Shown: in pieces, positions 23,315 through 37,462 of the stretch | How positions within the stretch are numbered: the stretch's first letter is position 1 | Layout of the letters: each line of letters begins with the position of its first letter | Source: Guillardia theta CCMP2712 | Lineage: Eukaryota; Cryptophyceae; Pyrenomonadales; Geminigeraceae | DNA length: 45,947 nt | Reading direction: 5' to 3' | NCBI RefSeq assembly: GCF_000315625.1 | Contig: NW_005434598.1 | Coordinates: 7,098 to 53,044 of the forward strand | Made by a program: the position numbers and the translations under genes | The notes under the pieces: generated by a model | What the model saw: only the letters and a program-made list of their open reading frames with translations | The model's database searches: none | What the model was told of the DNA's origin: nothing

Positions 23315-26126
23315 ATGACTTCAAACGGAAGTGCATTCAACTCAGTCGCTCATTCAAGAATGAAAGGAATTACATTAAATGAGGGGTTGGAAGCTGAGGA
23401 TCGCTCTAGGTCTCACCTTGAGAGTTTGTTGAACACATCTCTACAAGGCGAAGGAAAGGCAGGCGAAAGGTTGGGTGTGGTACGCCAGTTCAACTTGTCC
23501 ATGCTCGAACTTGATCTTGGTTCGGATGTCTTTTCTCAACTTCACGTTGCAAGTCCTGGAGGTGATGTTGCACCACAAGGGTGGCAGCGAGTGTTGAGCT
23601 TGGCAAAGAGGAAAAAGAGGCTTCCGACCGGAGACTCGCTGATACATCGAGTCATCATGTCAACTCGGCCTGAAATCGGAATGAAGCTGCTCAGCGATCT
23701 AGATGCAGACGACGATGTCGTCAACGATCCCTGCGGTTCAGACCTTCAAGATGTTCGGCACGTCGAGCTGGAGGATGATGGTGGTCTCTTGACAGGCTGC
23801 ACTTTGCTGCATCTTGCGATCCTCCGTCGTGAAACAGAGGCAGTAGAAGTTCTTCTGCAAAGGAAGGCTGACATCTCTGCTCGAGTCATCGGCAGTCACT
23901 TTCGTGCTGCCCACGTGTCGTCGCTCGTGTCTCCTGTGGATGGGCTTTCGCGCCCTCTTCCGACCCTCTCTCTCACAGACAAGGTGGTCGACCTCCTCAT
24001 GGGCAAGGACAGGAGGAGCTGCGCTTCCGCGCGCAGGAGCAACAGGTGGTCAGCTTATGACTTGGGAGAGTATCCTCTCAGTCTTGCTGCTGCTACAAAT
24101 AACGTTGCAGTCTGCGACAAGATCCTCGAGCACTTTCGCTCTTTGTCGAGGCAAGAGAAGGCGAGGATCAGGTCGAAGCAGGAGAAGATCTGTGCAGCCT
24201 TGCGCTCACCGCTGATGACCTTTGATGGAGACTTCATCATCAACATGCAGGACGGTCTTGGAGACACGGCTCTGCATAAGGCGGTTCTCCACAACCAGCT
24301 GGAGGCTGTTCATTGGCTGCTCCGGCATGGGGCCGCATCCTCGTTAAGCGTTTGCAACCTGGAGGGTCTCACTCCCTTGACCCTCTCGGTGGCGACCAAC
24401 AACGGGGGCATGTTTGACTTGCTCGCCTCGCAGTGCTTCACTTCCCGTCAGATCTGCTCGGACCTCTCGCCCAGCTTCGCAACTTCCCTGGAGCAGATTG
24501 ACACTTTTCTTTCCTCCTCGTCTCGTTGCCATTCGCACCCGAGGTGGAAGAGTGCCGTTGAGCTTGCTGTGGAGCTGGAACATTCCACATTGGCCCAGCA
24601 TGAGCTCTTGGATTTCGTCATCACTGACAAGTGGCAGAAGTTTGGGAGGAGGCGATACATCACCACCATGCTCTTGCCGCACCTCGCCTTCCTCGCCTCC
24701 CTCGTCTCCCTCATCGTTCTTCGTGTTGGCACCGTCGTCACCTCGCCCGCCCTGGAATCAGGGATAGGAGTGCAGACCTGGTCGCAGTACTGGGACAACT
24801 TCATCAAGGTGAAGGGGAGAGACGACGCAGGTCGCTACACGTCGGTGATTCTTCACTGTCTTGTGCTCTGCTGGTGTCCCCTGAGGATCTACAACTTCAT
24901 CATGTTTCGGTTCGGAAAGCTTGGGCGGCACCTCATCGCGCTCTTCGACACTTTTCAGCTCCTCCTCCACTTTGCGCTCCTCTGCTGCGTCTACCTCGCT
25001 TTCGCCTTCCGCCTGACGCAGATGCCGGCGAGGGAGCTCGACTGCTGGGCCTTGGCTTCAGTCTTTGCTCTCTTTGTCTTCCTCAACTCGCTTGTCCCCT
25101 GCCGCCCGGTCATGCATCTGCTATGGACGATCTACCGGCTCGTCGCGGAGGACCTGATGGCACTCGCTCTGCTCTACTCCATGGCCTCCGTTTCCTTTGC
25201 AGTGGCAGCATTACTGAATCAGAAAGGTCTGATCCTTGACAACGACTTCGCCTCTGCCCGTCTTGATACCGGATTGATCTCGCTCCTATGGGTAGGATCT
25301 TTCACCTCCTCTCCTCCTCCCTCCCCCTCCCTGCTTCCTCTGCCTGCTCCTCCCTCACCTTTCCTCCTCCCCTCCCCAATCCCTCCGTCCTGATCTGCCT
25401 CTGAAAGTCTCTCAGACAGGAACGAGCAAGCTGCAGCCACGAGAGGCTTCGGGCACTGGGTCGCAGGGGTTGTCCCTCCTCTTTCAGCACGTGCATGCAG
25501 CCGTGTGTGTTCTTCTGCTCTCGTTGCTCGTTGCTCTAGTCTTGTACAAGTGCGCCAGCAAGGAGGTCGATCGCCACCTGCCCCTGCTGCTGGCTAGTCT
25601 AGTGCTTCAGCTGGAGGGACAGCTCAGCCGCTCGCAACGAGAACTTGTGGAGCATCGGACAGGCGGAACGGAGGAGCCGTTGACCTCCCTCCGTCGCCTC
25701 ATGGGCTCTGAGAGGCAGCGGAAGAGGAGCGGAGAGATTTTGAAGCTGTACAGGAGAGAGAGTCCTTGGGAGGGCGCGGAGGAGGAGGAGAGGGCAGGTT
25801 CTCAGGAGATGAGGATGTCTTCGGGGACGAGGCGAGTAGGGGATGAGCTCGAAGCCCTCGAGGCGAAGGAGGTTGAGATGCTGGAATCCGACGGAAAGCT
25901 TTCCTTCCACCAGATTGAAGGGATATCACTAGACTACAGAAGCATGCACGACGAGGAAGAGAGGGTCTCTCGCAGAGGAGGCTCAGCGCTGGAGCTGCGG
26001 CAGGACGAGGGGGAGCACATGCTCCTGTTCAGCTCGCCTGCTGTTCCTTCTCCTCAGAGAGCATACCTTCCTGGCGCCACCGCCCGTCTTCCCCTCAAGC
26101 CCCTGCCGAGGAGCGTGACGAGATAG
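23315..26126 (+). CDS. Ankyrin-repeat TRP-like cation channel
   Basis: Two exons (23315-25291 and 25416-26126) give about 895 residues. N-terminal ankyrin-type repeats include LLTGCTLLHLAILRRETEAV (about residue 158) and GDTALHKAVLHNQLEAVHWL (about 313), then GLTPLTLSVATNNGG. The membrane part follows: S1-like MLLPHLAFLASLVSLIVLRV (about 452), S2-like VILHCLVLCWCPLRIYNFIM (about 511), LFDTFQLLLHFALLCCVYLA (about 543), ALASVFALFVFLNSLVPC and LMALALLYSMASVSFAVAAL. Splicing over the CT-rich intron links SLLW to TGTSKLQP, and the last helix is AAVCVLLLSLLVALVLYKCA. The cytoplasmic tail is charged and Arg/Glu-rich. The ankyrin plus six-helix plan is that of TRPV/TRPA channels, but I see no recognisable TRP box or TRPV filter, so ion selectivity is unknown. 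Confidence 0.75.
25299..25385 (+). repeat. Polypyrimidine tract in the channel gene intron
   Basis: This CT-rich run (ctcctcctccctccccctccc and similar) lies inside the 25292-25415 intron. Translating through it gives only Pro/Ser/Leu. Its pyrimidine strand is the sense strand, as in the long introns of at least four other genes here. Confidence 0.8.
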
Positions 26127-26147
26127 AGCTGAGCGCGAGTCTCCCTC

Positions 26148-27669
26148 CTAAGCCAAGCCCGACAACCTGTGCCTGCCTGCGGTCATGAGCTCGCGGGTGA
26201 GAGCGACGAGTAAGAGGGCGATGATGGAGAGAGAGGACAGGGCGAGCAGCAAGAGCACCACGAGCCCAGCTGTTCTCGCGTCCTTCTCAGCTTCCTGAGA
26301 GCAGAGTGAGTCATTCTGAGCGTATCACAAGTGAACAGTGAAGAACCTTTCGCTCCTCCTTATCATACACGCGCTTCCTCCCAACCGCCGCGTCCCTTCC
26401 CTGTTGCAAGTACGAGCCCATGACCTCGAGCGCGACGCACTTAGAACGTCGATCGTCACACGCCTCTATCTCATAATCCGCTGTCCCCGACCCGTTGCAA
26501 GAGAGTCGACACGCCGAAGCTCTCTCCCCCCCTCTTGCTTCCTCATTCCCACCAGGTTCAACAGCGTCTTTGTCAAGTTTGTCGACATGCCAGTCAACAG
26601 GAAGATCGACATCCGAACTTTCACATGTTTGGGTCTCCATGTCTTTCTTCGTCTCCTCAAGCATGTTTTCCTCTTGTTCATCTCCGTTCTGTTCTCCCTT
26701 CTCCCCGTCTTCCTCCCCATTCGCTCCCTCTACACTTTCACTGTTGCCTGAGATGTTCGAAATATCCAGCGATTCATCCAGACGCTCTTCTACAGTATCC
26801 CGTTTTAAGAAAGGTGGCTGCATGCCGATCATCACGAACAGCACATTGCAGGAAAAACAAAAACACAACACACACAATCTCTTGATCAGACGAACAGTTA
26901 TGTAAGTGAGGTACATCCCAGTGACGAGCTTGAAAGCAACTGTGGCGGTTGAGTTGTCCATACTTAGAGTCCAAAAGTCATGTATCGTCTCTCGAAAGGT
27001 AGGAAGATGTCTTTGCACCAACGCAACCAGCTCAGGCATATCTTGAGAGTCGCTGCTGTGCGTGAGTATGCATTCATCTGTGACAGCACATTCAAACGTA
27101 GCTCTGATCAGAGCTCCAAGGTTGTGCACGATCCACCCTATTCTAATCATAAGCACCTTAATGCCTTCCATGAGCCCACGATAATTTTGTTCGGATAGTT
27201 TGCTGGTCACAAGAGCGAGCGATGATGAAACAAGTTGGAATGCGCTGAAGTACGTCTTGCAAGCCACGGCGACCAGCAAGAATATGTGAACACACATCAA
27301 GTCAATAAGAAAGACAACGTGATTCCAAAAGAGCGATGCATGCTTCACATTAATAAAAAGGATGTCCAAAGTCGAATCTGTCTTTCTTTTCATGTCCTGT
27401 ACCACCTTCATCATGCATTGCTGCGTTTGCTCCCACTCATCATTGTGTGCAGAGTGCATCATCTTCGAGAGTTCCTCTTCGCACACTTTGGGGACCAAGA
27501 GAATAGCGCTTGTGATGATCGAGAAGACAATCAGAAGAAATAAGAACTGAAGCAGTGTCCACAACGACAGGAGCGGTCTTTCTTCGTTCCGCATCATCTC
27601 GTCGTATGTTGGACTCTCACTCTGAACTTCTCTTGAAGTCTTGCAATGATGAAGTTTATCTGCCGTCAA
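26148..27669 (-). CDS. Multi-pass membrane protein with acidic cytosolic region, unidentified
   Basis: One long exon from ATG at 27669 encodes about 447 residues. Hydrophobic segments are LLQFLFLLIVFSIITSAILL (about residues 39-58), FWNHVVFLIDLMCVHIFLLV (about 112-131) and a Cys-rich region near residues 245-285 (ITVRLIKRLCVLCFCFSC). A very acidic stretch follows (GEEDGEKGEQNGDEQEEN). Unspliced, the frame stops at 26311. A 34-nt GT-AG intron (26295-26328) would instead add EAEKDARTAG, a helix LVVLLLLALSSLSIIALLLV and a stop at 26148. I prefer this because it adds a well-formed membrane segment, but it is unproven. No family is recognised. Confidence 0.55.
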
Positions 27670-28380
27670 GGATAGGTACCTTCAATCTCTTACTCAGTTT
27701 GCCCGGAGCAGATCAGTTTGCAAGGCAATGCCACGATCTCGCGTTTCACACAACGCACCAGCACTCTGTGGCTCTTCTTCACTCTCTCAGCTCATGGTGT
27801 GCAATCCTTGTCTGCTGTCCTCTGCTATTCTGTTCTCTACTCATCTCGCCCTCTCTCTTCCCCTCTCTGCCTCACCTCCAACTCGCCTCGGTTTCCATCG
27901 TCCTACCATTCCCGCCAACTTCAAAGTAGGGAGGCGGGCCCGAATTCCTAGCAAGCGAACCCCACCCTACCCTATCCTCCTTACCCCACCCAGGCATCAA
28001 ACAATAAGAACCCTATTCCTATGGAGGCTTCTGTACAGGACCAGTACTACCAGTACCCACCCCTTATTGGACTACCCACCCTAGTGTCGGTGCTGTCCTC
28101 TTCGACTACACGAACCAGAGGAGTACCCCCACTATTTACCTCTCTTAGTGGGGTGATCGAAGGGGGTTGTTGGGAGGCCTACGTGACGGGGTATCAAAAG
28201 CAACGCCGAGTCGGACAGCAAGTGAGATCCGTACAGTGTGGGTAGGGGCAGGGGTAGGGGTAGTCACCCTTCTCTATGTGTACCCCCTGTTTTCCCTTTT
28301 TATGAAAGCCACCCGTGGAGTCAATGAAACCTACAAAAATACCTGTACCCCCTTCGTGCAGGCAGAGGAGAGGCGGTACA
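27670..28380. promoter_or_regulatory. Divergent intergenic region with C- and G-rich tracts
   Basis: It lies between the minus-strand membrane protein start (27669) and the adenylate kinase start (28381). About 27930-28150 is C-rich (caccctacccc, ccacccc). At 28240-28260 four G-runs separated by ta/ca/ta form a canonical G-quadruplex motif. There is no convincing gene; ORFs here are compositional. It probably contains both promoters. Confidence 0.5.
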
Positions 28381-29528
<1,148 letters not shown>

Positions 29529-29544
29529 TTTTCATTTACAGTAG

Positions 29545-30286
29545 AGGGGAGGCAGCGATGTCACGAGCGCCTTTGCGGCCAATTTTTGGGACGCATTGAC
29601 TGCTGGAAAGAACGTGACACTGCTTGAGGACGGTACAGCCGTCATATCTGGTTCAGGAACAATGATATCTAAAGAGGGTTGTGGTATTGGTGGTAAAAGC
29701 CATCTTTGTGTCGGGAAAAAGGTTCTATGGGAGCTTGACTGCGAAGAAACTGGTCGTGGAAGCTGGGTAGGGCTTGTTCAGTTGCCGAAGTCAGCGAAAG
29801 AGGAAGAGATACCTGACTTGAACCTGTCCTTGTCTGCTGTCGGATGGGGAATATGGGGTGGCACTACTGGAAAGTTTCATCCTTCGTACATCAAAGGTTC
29901 AGTATCAGATCAGCTCCCAGCTTTCACAGCGGGGCAGGTGAGAAGTCATTCTAGTGTTTTTAATAGATTGCAAAGCTCTGACCGATTTCCGTGACAGAGA
30001 ATCGGACTACTCTGTGACTGCGAGAAAGCTTCGCTTACTTACTTGCTGGATGGCGAAGAGGTTTGCCACATGTCCAGTGCTTGCTGTGCTGACCAAATGG
30101 TAGATTTGTCAAGCATTCGAAGATCTTCCTGTCTCTGAGGTCTGACGGCGCTTAAATTTCTTGTGTGGCCCCTGACGTTGACTACAGGATTCCGTTTATC
30201 ACTTGGCCGTTAGCAACGGCTGGGCAGGATGTACGCGCTTGCGCTTATCAGGGATGAAAGTTCTGGATGATACGACCGCTGCTTGA
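29545..30286 (+). CDS. SPRY (B30.2-like) domain, possibly the C-terminal half of the adenylate kinase
   Basis: Exons at 29545-29939, about 30000-30060, about 30101-30139 and 30188-30286 join to a SPRY-like sandwich: FAANFWDALTAGKNVTLLED, then VLWELDCEETGRGSWVGLVQ, SAVGWGIWGGTTGKF, RIGLLCDCEKASLTYLLDGE and SVYHLAVSNGWAGCTRLR. SPRY domains bind protein partners. Conserved-looking residues start upstream of the first in-frame ATG (29662), and no start codon serves them, so this is probably not a free-standing gene. Splicing Adk codon GAG (29493-29495) to 29545 with a TAG acceptor keeps the frame open. Stop is TGA at 30284-30286. Confidence 0.7.
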
Positions 30287-30506
30287 GAGCGTTTGAGCTG
30301 ATCTACCGTAATGCACCTTGCTCACTCCCACCAGTTTGTTTGGATGTAAGTTTTCGTTTATACCTTTCCCGAGTAAAGATTTGAACCCTCAGAGGCAGCA
30401 AGTGGCTGGTTGGCACAGGAGCGCGAGGGATGGGAGGGGAACAAAGAGCACAAGGTCACAAGAGAACCAGACCAACATCAGACGGCTGCATGTCCTTCGA
30501 GCCATG

Positions 30507-33316
30507 TCAGTCGCAAGACCTGGAGTAGCCGTAGAGTACCTTGCAGCGCCAGTTATAGAGATAATACTGCAGGCGGCCATCGCCGATTCCGAACTTGAGC
30601 TGAGGAGAGACAGTCAGACGCAGACAAGTCAGGATGAGTCAACCTCCTTGAGAATCTCCTCGTCGTTGTCGAGGATGTTCAAGGCGTTGAACACATCAAA
30701 GTCAAGCTGCTTGGCGATGATGAGAGCTTCCGACATCAACTGCCATCCCGTTAGATGAGTCGACAATGGAAGCTCAACCAGACCTGCACAAAAGGAACTG
30801 AAGTCGCGACGTTGTAGAAAGAATAAGCCGCCTTCAGCGTCGGATACTGTAGGGGAGGCTGCGAGTGATGAAGCGGCGATCACAGCAGAGCTTCACCTGC
30901 TTGTTTCCGATGATGGTAGAAGGTAGCACGTAGAAGCTCAGCATGTCCGAGATCTCTGAGAGAATCAAACCTATTTCAGAGGAACCCCTAGGGAGCGCAG
31001 ACAGCAACAGGTTCCAACCTCGGGTAGCTGGATCTTCTTTGACGTAACAGTAGACAACTCCCTCCTGGGTCAAGAACCAGTGCTCCACCTCCGCCTCAGT
31101 GAAGAGACTGGCAAGCTGCAGTATCCTCGTCACGATCTTGTTGTGCATAGATGGGCTCTAGACCTTGAACTTGTTGAGATGCGCCGTGAGTAGCCGACAG
31201 ACGCTAGGGACGTCTTGCTTCTGGATGGGTCTGAGACCTGCACCCCTGAATCACCATCCTTGCTACAGCATTGAGTGCTTCACCTTGGAGTTGAATCTCT
31301 TCGGGGAGTTTGTAAAGCTTCAGTGTTCTTGCCATCGTCATCCGAGGTTGCAGCCGGGAGAAGCCAACCTATCCGACAGCTTCAGCCTTCACCCGACACC
31401 AACCCATGAAGCTCAGGAGGCGCGGGAACCTCAATGAGTTTCTTCGGGTTAAGAGATCGATGCCAGTATCTAGACGCTCGTCACTCCCTCCTGCAGCCTC
31501 TTACAGGTCGTCGTACCGACAGCTCGCAACCGGAGTGGGCAGCACAGCTCCAGCTGTGTAGACTGCCTGGAAAATTCCAGCACAGTTGACCCTCCGAGTC
31601 ACCTGGCGTTGAATGTGAGACAAGCCAGCCTGTGATACAGCCACATTGACCTCCTTGATCAGGACGGGTGCGAGGCGCTTCGAGCGAAGCTTCTTGTGTA
31701 CACAAAGAAAGTTGATCTCCACCGACGAGAATGGCTGAAGAGAAGAGAATTCGAGTTATCAAGATCGGATTCATCGTCCTCTCTTGCTCTTACCTGGTCC
31801 CATGCCCTCATTGTGGCGGGTATGCCTTCATCGACCATCACGAACAAACATAAAATTCAAATCGAAACCTGTAATAAACCCCACAAGCTTTCCAGACTTT
31901 TCTGTGCGGACACCAACATGCCACTCAGCCTTCACACGAAGTTAGCAGAGACAGATGCGGGAAAGCAAGGCGGTCGGGTGTCATGAAGAGCAGGTGGACT
32001 GATGGGACAAGGAAGATAAGCATGAAGGATTGGTAGTTGTATGAGGAAACGCGCGCATAGCCAGTAGGTATACGCACCTTGTAGTGAGGAGGAGTGAGTG
32101 CCCAGCGCAGGAAGGGAACGGAGTAATCGAACCGGAACATGTTGTCATCGTCTTCAACATAGTTCTGCAAGCAACTTTCATGTCAGAGGGTGAAACAAAT
32201 AAGAATCCTGAGGACTTAGAGAAGACAAAAGATGAACGAGGCGAGTGACCTCGTTCAAGAGCGTGTACACGTCTCGCATGATTGTTTCATCGAACACGTC
32301 ACAGGTGCACCAGACGAAGCCAGCAGGAAGGTTGTAGGGCTCTTGCCGTATGTCCTGCATCGAAGTCACTAAATCTCTTCGCACACTTTGCTTTGCCTTG
32401 TCATCAGGCTCGATTGGGCCTCCTGTCTCTGGTCTCTCCTCGGGCTTTCTCATGGGCTGAGTGCTGTATAGGAGAAGCGAAGGACGCAAAAGAAGCAAAA
32501 GAAGCACGTATCAGGAGCGAGGAAAAACGAGGATGGAATAACAAGATGAGCAGGAGGTCCCCTAGGGGAAGGGGATGGAACGTAAGGGAAGATAGGGGGA
32601 AACTAGGGCAGGTGAGGGAAGAAAAGGGAAGACGAAGGGGAGGTAAGGGGAGAGGAAGGGAGGGTAAGAGGAGAGGAAGGGAATGTAAGGGAAGAGGAAG
32701 GGAGGGTAAGGTAAGAGGAAGGGAGGCTAGTGGAAGCACCTCCAGAAAGCATGTTTGCCGTCACTGGTAGGGATGAAAGGAAGTAACTTCTCGCCGCCGC
32801 CTTCAACCTCAGGTGAGGAAAAACATCTCTAGGGCGCTGGAGTCTCACTTGACACGTGAAGATTCTTTATGGTCTGACTGAGAAGATTGCTGTCCATGTC
32901 TGATAGGGCTGGAACCTACCAAAACAAGTGAAAGGCTCCCCGAATCGCCTATCCCTATCTTCACCTGCAACTCTTCGGACCCTGACAGAATGGAGAATCA
33001 ACTCACAAAATACAAGGGTCCAAAGCATCTCACCACTCGTGTTCGCTTTCTTGTTTTTCTTCTTCTTCTTCTTCTTGGCACCTGGCGCTGCACCACCGGC
33101 CGCATGTTTATCTAAATGGATATATCAGATGACATGGAGGTTATTTTCACGAATCACGAAGAGGCACAGTAGAGAAAGTGAGAAAGATTTGCTTCAAGGC
33201 GTCACATCAGTATCAAGTGCTGTGTTCACCTTCATTTTCTTGTTCCTCCTCGTCCTCCTCGTCCTCCTCCTCGTCCTCCTCCTCCTCCTTTCTAGTCTCT
33301 CGTCATCCACATCCAT
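30507..33316 (-). CDS. NMT: Glycylpeptide N-tetradecanoyltransferase (N-myristoyltransferase)
   Basis: It transfers myristate from myristoyl-CoA to N-terminal Gly of proteins such as ARF/ARL GTPases. Minus-strand exons in order: an acidic then Lys-rich N-terminus ([20 protein letters not shown], about 33030-33110), and [12 protein letters not shown]-like [20 protein letters not shown] (about 32300-32360). Then [20 protein letters not shown] (about 32105-32165), GKLVGFITG spliced to IPATMR, and [20 protein letters not shown] (about 31660-31720). [45 protein letters not shown] and [12 protein letters not shown] follow, then [15 protein letters not shown] and the end [18 protein letters not shown]. 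The stop is TGA at 30507-30509. The start at 33316 (MDVDDER) is tentative: the Glu-rich continuation is in a different frame across a GGA repeat. Confidence 0.92.
32580..32740 (-). repeat. Purine/pyrimidine minisatellite in an NMT intron
   Basis: Degenerate copies of about 15-20 bases (ggaagggagggtaagaggaga and variants) run along the + strand. On the sense strand of NMT this is a pyrimidine tract (ccctccctt, ccctcctctt). It lies between the exon for the Lys-rich N-terminus and the one for [10 protein letters not shown], so it is intronic. Confidence 0.8.
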
Positions 33317-33369
33317 CTGCAGAGAATTTCTCCTGCTCCTCTCCGCTTCATTTCAGATCATTCTGAACA

Positions 33370-35581
<2,212 letters not shown>

Positions 35582-35848
35582 TGATGCGGATCAACGAGAC
35601 AGACTCTCTGTATAGTGAGTGGATTACAAAGTACATGACAAGGTCAACCGTCCGCTGACTAGACTCCCTGCAGCAATAGTCAGACCCCATTCCCCAGCAG
35701 AACTTCAGCACCTGCAGGCACACGAGAGGAGCCAAGCAGATCTGCATGCCCGCGAGGACAACAGTCCCGACTATGTCTGGGTTGAGCCTCCTGAAGGAAG
35801 TCTCGTTCATGCGGAACCTCTGCACAAACCTCGTCATGCCTGGCAGTC

Positions 35849-37462
35849 TCAATGATCCCTCACCTTCAACACCACTTCCACACTGTGAGTGGCGTAGACC
35901 TCAAGCATGGGCCCGAGGCTGAGCACCTGCGTCTCCGTGATGTTCATCGGGTCTCTGATCATCGAGTTGGCCCCCCAGAGCTGCAACCAGTCCGTCTGGA
36001 AATCGAGTGCGAGGGAGTACAAGGTGTCTGCGGGCGACACGCACGTCTTGCACTTCTCAACATGGAAGCTGATGCAGCCAACGAGCTGCTTGTCCAGCAT
36101 GTAAACCTCGTCCGAGATGTCGAAGCAAACATTGAAGTCCTGCGCCTCCAGCCCCGCGGGAACAGTCCAATCCAAGTACTGCATCGTCTTGTTGTACCTG
36201 TCCTGGATCGGACAGTTGAAGGTCGAGTAGTCCTGGCAGAAGAGGATTTTTTCCTTCCGCGCGAGCGATGAACCAGGGAGGGTGGTTGCCAGTTGATCGA
36301 CCGAAAGATTGGGCGTGTAGTAGCCTCTTTGGTAGCCAGCCGCAGGTTCAGTCAACATGAAGTCAACATCGTTGTTGTCCTTCATTGCAAACTTCCATGA
36401 GTAGCGACATCTTGAATGTACGGTGATCTTCAGCGGAGCGTTCGGGTTGAGATTGATGTCGCTGTGGGGTTCAAGGAATAGTTCAAGATTCGGCTTGACT
36501 ACCTCGAGCGTGAAGCACTGTTCTGCTGATGCTGATGGCCACGTCCCGGCACCAGGCGAGTGTTGCTCTGTAGCATTCAGACATATGGCGTACTTCAACC
36601 CAACTTGCTGGATGTCTGGTTGGAACAAGATCTTCCGACTGTACAGGTATTGATAGCTTTCTTGTATCGCTCCTACACCATAGTAGACTCCAACCAAGTT
36701 TGACCGCATGGAGGGCCAACGGGCAGAGTCAGGTCCCCCAAATGTCTGGTCAAGCAGAAGATTGTTTGGCAATCCAGGATCCGAGCGCGTTGATATTGTC
36801 AAACGATCACACAGCGCACATGCCTCAGTCCCGTCGCTTGTCAAGTCTTCAAAGTAGGCGAAAGCTTCAAATTTTTGGCCGACACCGACCTTACTAGAGG
36901 ACTGCAGTGCGTGCATGGCACATGTTGAATTTGACATAGGATTTCTTCTGTAGAGAGGGCCGTTCCCTCTCAGAGTACAATTTTGCACATTCCTGGGCTT
37001 GACTGGAATATGAAATTTGAAACAACTTTCAGCACTGCTTTGAGACCCGTCCAGAATTTCCAAGCAGACATACCAATACGGCATAGGCACATTATCCATA
37101 CGGCTTGTCCTGTTAAATTCCAACGATAGTACAATGGATGATTGGTTTGATGCGGGGGGGTTGAGAGAAATCGAGTACTGTAGGGTACCGTCAAAGGCAT
37201 TGTCTCCGAAAGGGAAGCTAAGTGCCGATCGAGCACGGTAAGACATCACGCTTGCATTCAGAATCTGTCCAGCAGCTGTGCTGCTGAGATCAGGATCACG
37301 AACACTGATCTGAACATTGAAAGTATTGGAGGCTGAGAAAAAATCTTTTGGATTCTGTGAGTCAAAGAAAGGAGCGGCGGCTTCAGCTGAGGAACAGATA
37401 AGAATAAAAACTGCGACGAGGAAGGTCCATTCAAGACAGGCGTACCGTCTTAACCCCACCAT
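35849..37462 (-). CDS. Secreted or single-pass membrane protein with Cys-containing ectodomain, unidentified
   Basis: The 537-residue frame starts at 37462 with a signal peptide (WTFLVAVFILICSSAEAAAP). A long ectodomain follows, rich in Asn/Ser/Thr and possible N-glycosylation sites (NQSS, NRTS, NSTC, NATE, NKTM, NITE), with scattered cysteines such as CKTC and CALC. Unspliced it stops at 35849. A 44-nt intron starting at the last Lys codon (VVLK) would add RFRMNETSFRRLNPDIVG and a hydrophobic helix, TVVLAGMQICLAPLVCLQVL (about 35700-35790). That would make it membrane-bound and extend the gene towards 35600. I recognise no family. The 3' end is unresolved and converges on the RecQ stop at 35581. 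Confidence 0.65.
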   Translation of the reverse strand: MVGLRRYACLEWTFLVAVFILICSSAEAAAPFFDSQNPKDFFSASNTFNVQISVRDPDLSSTAAGQILNASVMSYRARSALSFPFGDNAFDGTLQYSISLNPPASNQSSIVLSLEFNRTSRMDNVPMPYWYVCLEILDGSQSSAESCFKFHIPVKPRNVQNCTLRGNGPLYRRNPMSNSTCAMHALQSSSKVGVGQKFEAFAYFEDLTSDGTEACALCDRLTISTRSDPGLPNNLLLDQTFGGPDSARWPSMRSNLVGVYYGVGAIQESYQYLYSRKILFQPDIQQVGLKYAICLNATEQHSPGAGTWPSASAEQCFTLEVVKPNLELFLEPHSDINLNPNAPLKITVHSRCRYSWKFAMKDNNDVDFMLTEPAAGYQRGYYTPNLSVDQLATTLPGSSLARKEKILFCQDYSTFNCPIQDRYNKTMQYLDWTVPAGLEAQDFNVCFDISDEVYMLDKQLVGCISFHVEKCKTCVSPADTLYSLALDFQTDWLQLWGANSMIRDPMNITETQVLSLGPMLEVYATHSVEVVLKVRDH

